From: Lunasporangiospora selenospora
Taxonomy: Eukaryota; Mortierellomycota; Mortierellomycetes; Mortierellales; Mortierellaceae
Reading direction: 5' to 3'
Assembly (NCBI GenBank): GCA_015680635.1
Contig: JAABOA010000256.1
Location: 1,990-15,850 of the forward strand
DNA: 13,861 nucleotides
Positions 9,282 through 13,861 of this stretch are shown here, one piece after another. The notes under the pieces were generated by a model. That model was not told where the DNA came from and did not search any database. It saw nothing but the letters and a program-made list of their open reading frames with translations. Positions within the stretch are counted from its first letter, which is position 1. The number at the start of each line of letters is the position of its first letter. The translations under genes were made by a program, and so were the position numbers.

Positions 9282-10540
9282 TTATCCATAGCGGAATCCC
9301 AAGATGAATCCACCTGCAAAGGTAGACTTGAACTGAAAGTTTGTAGTAAGGATCCCGATGAGTCCTCGGAAAGCATGTCTTGCATCACGAACAGTCACCT
9401 TGCCATCCCGATCCACATCAAACTTTTCCTTAAACTTGTGTTCGATTTTTACCCAGTTGACCTGGATGTATCCCGCATTGACCAAAAGTTGGAGTGAGAC
9501 AAACGCCATACCAACCACCAGCATGACCATCTTGCCCAGTTTGTTGAACAGAAAGCCTGAGCATAGACCCATGGCCGCTCCAAACGTCAACTCCTTGGTG
9601 TTGATCAACGGTTCCTTTTCTGGGTTCTCGACTTTGAAGTTTTCTATTTTTTTTGAATATGGAAAGAATCAAGGGGAGGAGGGACAGAGACAACTGAGAG
9701 GTTATGATTGGATCGAGTAGTCCATGGAACAGCACGTCCTACCTCATTTACCCGTCACAAAAAAAATTCAACAGTCCTGGATCGGAGGTCGCCTTAGTTT
9801 CCACGAAAGACAAGACCGCCCCCACCCAGCCGATCCGGACAACCCGCTCATACACGTCATGGGCCCCTCTCTTTTTTTCCCTGTTAATATTACCTGCATA
9901 ACGTGTGTCCGCAGTTGCTGCTGCACAGTACACGACACTTGGGCGTGCAGAGAAACCCGTGGATTGGGACAACACCAGAGGCCCAAGGACAGTTGTTGTC
10001 GCTGCCGTCGTTCCAATCATCCATGACCACCGGGTTCCCAAACCCTGTGCGCCAGCTTCTCCAGCACCCGGTCCAAATCCTGAAAGCGTCGTCTTGACAG
10101 GCCTTGTCACAAATGCCGTTCGGATCTCGGAGAGCCGATGCAAGGGCTTTTGGTCTGTTTTGAAGAAGAAGAAGAAGAAGAAGAAGAAGAAGAGTTGTAG
10201 ACAACATGTGTGTGAAAAAAGTGAGGAGGAGCAAAGGAGACTAGGTCAGCGTATATCCTGGTCTGGAAAAAAAAAGGCTCGCAGTAGACCAACTGATTCT
10301 ATTCTTCCGTTGCCGCATCTGCATAGAACAGAGCATCATCAACGAAGGAAAAAAAATGCGGGCTGTCTTACGGCGTATAGCATCCGATGCGAATCCGCGC
10401 GAAAAATGTGTGTTGGTAAAGGCAGGAGTGGGGATTTTGCCAAAGGCAGTTCGTGCAAAGTGATGGGGCAGTACAGAAGCAGTGCCTCCAACATGGAGCA
10501 TGGCTGCCACTGGACGGAGAAGTGGAGTCGCACGTTGCAT
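9282..10540 (-). CDS. FUN14: Mitochondrial FUN14-domain protein
   Basis: FUN14 (animal FUNDC1/2) family proteins sit in mitochondrial membranes; the animal members act in mitophagy and ER-mitochondria contacts. Three minus-strand exons, 10540-10372, 10154-9894 and 9643-9282, join in phase across GTAAGA...ACAG (217 nt) and GTAATA...ATAG (250 nt) introns to give 263 aa. The first 50 residues form a basic, acid-free mitochondrial presequence (MQRATPLLRPVAAML), and SRGFAS at 47-52 fits an R-x-F/A cleavage site. Residues near 95-110 are Thr/Ala-rich (IGTTAATTTVLGPLVL), a likely first membrane segment. The FUN14 core covers about 162-263: TFGAAMGLCSGFLFNKLGK, a membrane segment at 182-198, INW-like QVNW at 204-207 and a Gly-rich end GGFILGFRYG. 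DVDRDGKVTVRD at 219-230 looks like an EF-hand loop. The ATG at 10540 is the first that yields the presequence. Confidence 0.92.
10162..10191 (+). repeat. (GAA)10 microsatellite in FUN14 intron 1
   Basis: Ten perfect GAA units on the plus strand, followed by GAG. On the coding strand of the FUN14 gene this is a TTC tract ending about 7 nt before the AG of the 3' splice site (AAAACAG, exon 2 starts at 10154). It therefore probably acts as the polypyrimidine tract of that intron. Copy number is likely variable between strains. Confidence 0.95.
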
Positions 10541-10824
10541 GGTATGAATGTAGACTCGAATGAAAGACTAGCCGGATGGATTACGGTTAGGATTCCGAGG
10601 TTTTCAAAATTTGGGATGGATTTGGGTTGTAGCTCAAAGACAGAAATCGTGAAATGAATGTAAGGAGTGAGAAGAAAAGGAAAAGAAAAAGAGAGGAGGG
10701 ACGCTAAATACGCTAAATTTGGCGCACTGTGAAGGTGAAGTTGGCTCAAATATTGGTCACACCAACTGCATCAAGTCGATGTGACTTTTTAAGGCAATTT
10801 TGTCCATCATTGGTGGCAATTTTT
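10541..10824 (-). promoter_or_regulatory. Promoter and leader of the FUN14 gene
   Basis: On the minus strand the sequence before the ATG (about 10670-10695) is pyrimidine-rich, as usual for fungal leaders. Just upstream, the plus strand shows a perfect 9-bp tandem ACGCTAAAT (10701-10709 and 10710-10718) running into TTTGGCGC (10718-10725), which fits the E2F-type consensus TTTSSCGC. No TATA box is evident. The transcription start is not visible. Open frames here (10339-10749 minus) are shadows of exon 1 in another frame. Confidence 0.35.
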
Positions 10825-10830
10825 TTTATT
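10825..10830 (-). terminator. Candidate poly(A) signal, minus strand
   Basis: AATAAA read on the minus strand (TTTATT on the plus strand). It lies 544 nt past the PP5 stop and 31 nt past the stop of the weak ORF ending at 10861. I see no nearer canonical signal for PP5, so the PP5 3' UTR may be long or may use a non-canonical site. Confidence 0.3.
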
Positions 10831-10860
10831 ATATGATTCCTGGCCTCGTGTCCAGTATTC

Positions 10861-11304
10861 TCAGCAGTTCCGCAGACTGTCGTTCCTCTTGGTAACAGTC
10901 CAATTGACCAACTTGCGATTGGTCTTCTTGCAATCCCCTCTTCTACGAGGAGGCATTATCTCAATCCCCGCCCTGATCCATTCTATAAACCAGCCCCCAA
11001 TGACTCCCATTCCATCACTACCAATCTTTCCTCGCTTCCTATAGTAACATCCAATGTCAATAATGTTGCCGCAGTTGTCCTTGTTGTGTAGTTGTCCATA
11101 ATCTTGTTTTTGCTGTCGATGTTGGGAGGGTTGGCGATGTTCCCGGCTATCACCTTGACTCTCCATATCTTGACCAAAAAAAGTCAACCAGGGAGACAAA
11201 GGAGGTATAAAGCAATGAGAAAAAGACGAAACCCCTTGGAGCGATCGAGGGACCCAACGATCAACAACGGCGATCTTTGCCATCACAACCGCCCCAACCA
11301 GCAT
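10861..11304 (-). CDS. Weak ORF downstream of PP5, unknown
   Basis: An open minus-strand frame of 147 codons from ATG 11304 to a stop at 10861; the frame is open upstream to a GTG at 11355, which would add a basic and hydrophobic lead (RRKRVVLVLKFVVFLLMLVG). With that lead it would look like a membrane-anchored protein, but no ATG precedes it. The middle is Gln/Arg/His-rich and the end very basic, matching nothing I know. It sits in the probable 3' UTR of PP5. An AATAAA 31 nt past the stop is the only hint of a separate gene. More likely non-coding. Confidence 0.15.
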   Translation of the reverse strand: MLVGAVVMAKIAVVDRWVPRSLQGVSSFSHCFIPPLSPWLTFFGQDMESQGDSREHRQPSQHRQQKQDYGQLHNKDNCGNIIDIGCYYRKRGKIGSDGMGVIGGWFIEWIRAGIEIMPPRRRGDCKKTNRKLVNWTVTKRNDSLRNC

Positions 11305-11373
11305 CAGCAAGAACACGACAAACTTCAACACTAGGACCACCCTCTTCCTCCTCACCGCGGCACGAGCCTCGCT

Positions 11374-13716
11374 TCAAAAGCCTCCGAGGCGGCCAGTGTA
11401 AGACCTAGACTTTGGATGCTCAACCGCATCAAACTGAACATAGTCCAGCTTGTATCCCTTCTCTGTGTCTGGTGTGACGTTGATGAAAGCTCCCTTGTTG
11501 CCAACAGAGTCGCTGTAATGTTGTGATCACCGATGTTGTTGTAGAGATAGTCAAGTGTCGGCGAGATATATTTGTGTTGGAAAATAGAAAGCACAGGGAA
11601 GAGAGCGTATCAGTTGGTTAAATTGAACTAGGTATAAAGGAGCAGCAGATCAAACGGGTTCCAATAAAAATCCAATTCATACCAGTAGTTGGGAGCAGAA
11701 AAGATTGTAACACAGCGGCCGTCATGTTCAATATGATATCCCTGCTGCTTGACTTCATGACTGCGAATGATCATATCTACAAGGATTTAGCCCAATCATG
11801 ATATCCAGAGTGTAAAAAAAAGTCTAGCTGTTAGCAAAAGCAAACATGCCAACTAGAGCACTTAGTATACCACCAACATACAGCAACTTACCAATGTTGT
11901 TCATCTTGCAAAAGTTCTCGGTAACATCGGGTCCAAACTTTTGTCCCACTCCACGGGCACTAGGGCTACGTCCTGGCAGAGGCTGTGGATCTGCCCAAAG
12001 AAGTTCGGACATCAGTCCACCCTGTCCTGGCTGTCCCTTCGAAATACGATCAATGCCCTTAATCTCCTCCAAGGTCACATCATCTCTCGAGCTCAATCCT
12101 CCGTGGACGACAAAGATCTTCTCCTGGACCAAGTGAGCAAGGGGCAAGCAGATGAACGTCTCCGAGAACATCTTGAACATTGTCTCTGAGAACTTGACCT
12201 TGACCTCCTCCTCGAATCCATAAACCTTGTTCATGTCATCCGTCTCATGGTTACCACGGGTAAGGTACATACCCGTAGGATACAAGGACTTGTAGGCAAA
12301 CAGAGTCAGGATAATCTCAAGAGAGAAGCTTCCACGATCGACAAAATCACCGTTGAAGAGGTACGCATTCTTCTCTGATGGTCGTCCATTGAGCTTAAAA
12401 ATGTTGATAAAATCGTAGAACTGTCCGTGAACATCTCCGCAAATTGTCAACTTGGAATCCTCAGGAATCTTGACGTCCACCAGCGAAGGCTGTTCCATGA
12501 AATACTTTCTAGCTTGAAGAATAATCTATCCAAAGTGACAAACGCATGTCAGAGGATGGTCACTTTTAGCATTTGAAAAAATTGCAGCCCAATGAATAGC
12601 AGCAGGGCTAGAACATCTGTAAGGTTGTTGGGTTTGGCGCCCTGGCAATTCCGTAATGTAGATCGAAGGTGGTCATTGTTCTCAGGGAGGCCCTGTCCAT
12701 ATGTCAAGACCTTGATAATCGCTACTGTTCTTCATCAAGTCCAAGTGCGGTGGCGCAGCACTCCTTGATCCTTACCTCATAGGCGTACCGCTTGTGGACC
12801 TTCTTCTGGTCGGTAAAGCGCTGGATCATGTCGTCAACAAACTCCTTTGTAATTTTGCCATCGTCGATCCTCACACCGTCATACGAGTCCTCGACAAGAA
12901 CAGACTGGACGTCAATCGAGTCAGACACCCGCTTGATAACCTCGTCGCTGGCAATTGCCTTTTCGAACGCAATCCTTGCTGCAGTCTTTTCGCAGTCATC
13001 GAGCTTAAGTTTTGCATCCTTGTCATTGGGGGCAAGTCGAACTACGATCCTGAAATCCTTGGCAGCCTCCTTGTACCGAGCAAGCGCATACTTGCCCACT
13101 CCCCGACGGTAGTATCCCTTGGCATACTTTGGGTCAACCTCGATCGCCTTGTCACCATCGCTGAAATCCATAAAAAGAGAATCAATAGATTAATAGGGGT
13201 AACAATGGACAAGATGAATCAATCACATTGCTCCAGTCCATGAGAAGAGGATGATCCCGCATCATGTGAGGTAGTCTTACAGAATGGCCGATCCATAGGC
13301 CTCGAGCTTCGTATGGGCAAAGGCACGGTTAGCGTAGTACGGAGCGACATTGGGATTAAGCTCGATTGCTGCTGTGTACTTTTCGATCGCCTCCTCATAC
13401 TTCTTGCCTAGTGTGGCGAAAAGATCAAAGAGGGAGCAGGCAAGTTAGTGAGAAATAGCTCGCCTAGCAAAAATTCCTCACCGCTCTGTTAGCTTGATTC
13501 GACCAATCTCCCTGATCTACAAGATCGCTATGCATGACTGCTACGCTACAGACAGAGTGTCTTCCAACGAGGTCCAGTCCTTGCTAGGATCATCCAACAG
13601 TCAGTGATCAGAGGCAGTAAGGCGAATTATCATTACGTACTAGCAAAGAGGGCATTTGCCTCTTCTTTGATGGCATTAGCCCTGGCGGCGACGTCTTCGG
13701 AGACCTGAGTAGCCAT
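11374..13716 (-). CDS. PPT1: Serine/threonine protein phosphatase 5 (PP5/Ppt1)
   Basis: PP5 is a PPP-family metallophosphatase that binds Hsp90 through its TPR domain and dephosphorylates Hsp90 and clients. Six minus-strand exons, 13716-13641, 13407-13281, 13160-12776, 12525-11892, 11776-11683 and 11512-11374, join in phase to 484 aa (human 499). TPRs cover about residues 10-125; the carboxylate-clamp positions are occupied by Lys17, Asn21, Asn52, Lys82 and Arg86. The catalytic domain shows all metal and phosphate motifs: GDVHGQ 226-231, GDFVDRG 255-261, RGNHET 286-291, HGG 337-339, IRSHEV 411-416, and SAPNYCD across the exon 5/6 junction. The chain ends [14 protein letters not shown], lacking the usual PMAYA stretch. 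The ATG at 13716 ([20 protein letters not shown]) gives a normal N-terminus. Introns are 233, 120, 250, 115 and 170 nt. Cytosolic and nuclear in other organisms. Confidence 0.97.
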
Positions 13717-13861
13717 GACAGTGGAGTAGCGTGGATGAGAGAATGGGATGGATGAAAGAGGATGAGAAAGGGGAAATGGCGGCAAAACGCAGGGGAACCT
13801 TTATCCCCAGGAGTGAGTGAAGCGAGCGAGCGATAACGTGACCAATCTTTTTTTTTTTTTT
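13717..13861 (-). promoter_or_regulatory. Promoter/leader of the PP5 gene
   Basis: On the minus strand the 70 or so bases before the PP5 ATG are pyrimidine-rich. Further upstream, the plus strand has a GAGTGAGTGAAGCGAGCGAG repeat-like patch (13811-13830) and a TCACGT core on the minus strand at about 13836-13842. The window ends in a T-run of 13 or more. No TATA box is visible. Confidence 0.35.

Noticed and set aside
9905-10657. Plus-strand frame of 250 codons with a poly-Lys run
   Set aside because: It lies opposite two FUN14 exons and the poly-Lys is only the GAA repeat read out of register; no ATG start in context.
10339-10749. Minus-strand frame of 136 codons over FUN14 exon 1
   Set aside because: Shadow of the exon that encodes the mitochondrial presequence, in a different frame; it does not splice to the FUN14 core.
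11510-11690. Loss of the conserved Cys in the SAPNYCD motif of PP5
   Set aside because: Reading back through the acceptor suggests NYSD, but the intron 11682-11513 splits the codon and splicing gives TGC, so SAPNYCD is intact.
12792-13243. Plus-strand frames of 106-149 codons across the PP5 TPR exon
   Set aside because: Antisense shadows of PP5 coding sequence with non-ATG starts or no homology.
13540-13590. An extra exon in PP5 intron 1 (acceptor CTAG followed by AAGGACTGGACC, reading KDWTSLED)
   Set aside because: It resembles a TPR helix start, but its frame reaches a stop after 13 codons with no donor that leads to the next exon. The direct joint 13641 to 13407 gives a normal TPR ([20 protein letters not shown]).
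1-13861. A new multi-gene system, gene cluster, CRISPR array or integrated element
   Set aside because: The four complete genes are conserved housekeeping genes on both strands with fungal introns; apart from one decayed RNase H fragment no mobile-element ends, repeats or cargo are visible.

Overview
The window is nuclear DNA of a fungus, most likely an early-diverging one of the Mortierella / Mucoromycota type. This rests on three things: genes broken by many short introns (86-250 nt) with fungal GTRNGT-like donors and YAG acceptors, pyrimidine-rich leaders, and four conserved eukaryotic proteins of fungal style (Nup82/Nup88, Iml2/TTC39, FUN14, PP5/Ppt1). The lineage is my inference from protein style, not a search. 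There is no operon structure, CRISPR array, tRNA or rRNA that I can recognise.

Layout. 1-1951: gene-poor. The first 69 bases may be the 3' end of a gene cut by the window edge. Bases 997-1579 hold a decayed fragment with an RNase H-like signature, as found in retrotransposons, and an intron-like segment. 1952-5248 (+): a seven-exon gene for a Nup82/Nup88-type nucleoporin (891 aa after splicing). 5249-6173: intergenic, with a poly(A) signal, a short GA repeat and a long CT-rich leader. 6174-9094 (+): a four-exon Iml2/TTC39-type TPR protein (863 aa). 9282-10540 (-): a three-exon mitochondrial FUN14-domain protein (263 aa), convergent with the Iml2 gene. 10541-11373: promoter of the FUN14 gene and the long 3' region of the next gene, with one weak ORF. 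11374-13716 (-): a six-exon PP5/Ppt1 serine/threonine phosphatase (484 aa), complete from TPR domain to C-terminus. The remaining 145 bases are its promoter/leader.

For all four genes I reconstructed the splicing by hand. Every exon joins in phase, every intron is GT...AG, and the joined lengths are exact multiples of three. The genes are housekeeping genes with separate roles: mRNA export at the nuclear pore, clearance of aggregates at lipid droplets/mitochondria, mitochondrial outer-membrane function, and Hsp90-linked dephosphorylation. Only the convergent Iml2/FUN14 pair shares a plausible theme (mitochondrial or organelle quality control), and that is weak.

I do not see an undescribed multi-gene system here. 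The points most worth a second look are small: a stop-free intron of 138 nt in the nucleoporin gene, a 7-codon upstream ORF overlapping the Iml2 start, a (GAA)10 tract in intron 1 of the FUN14 gene, an EF-hand-like loop inside the FUN14 protein, and the retroelement relic.
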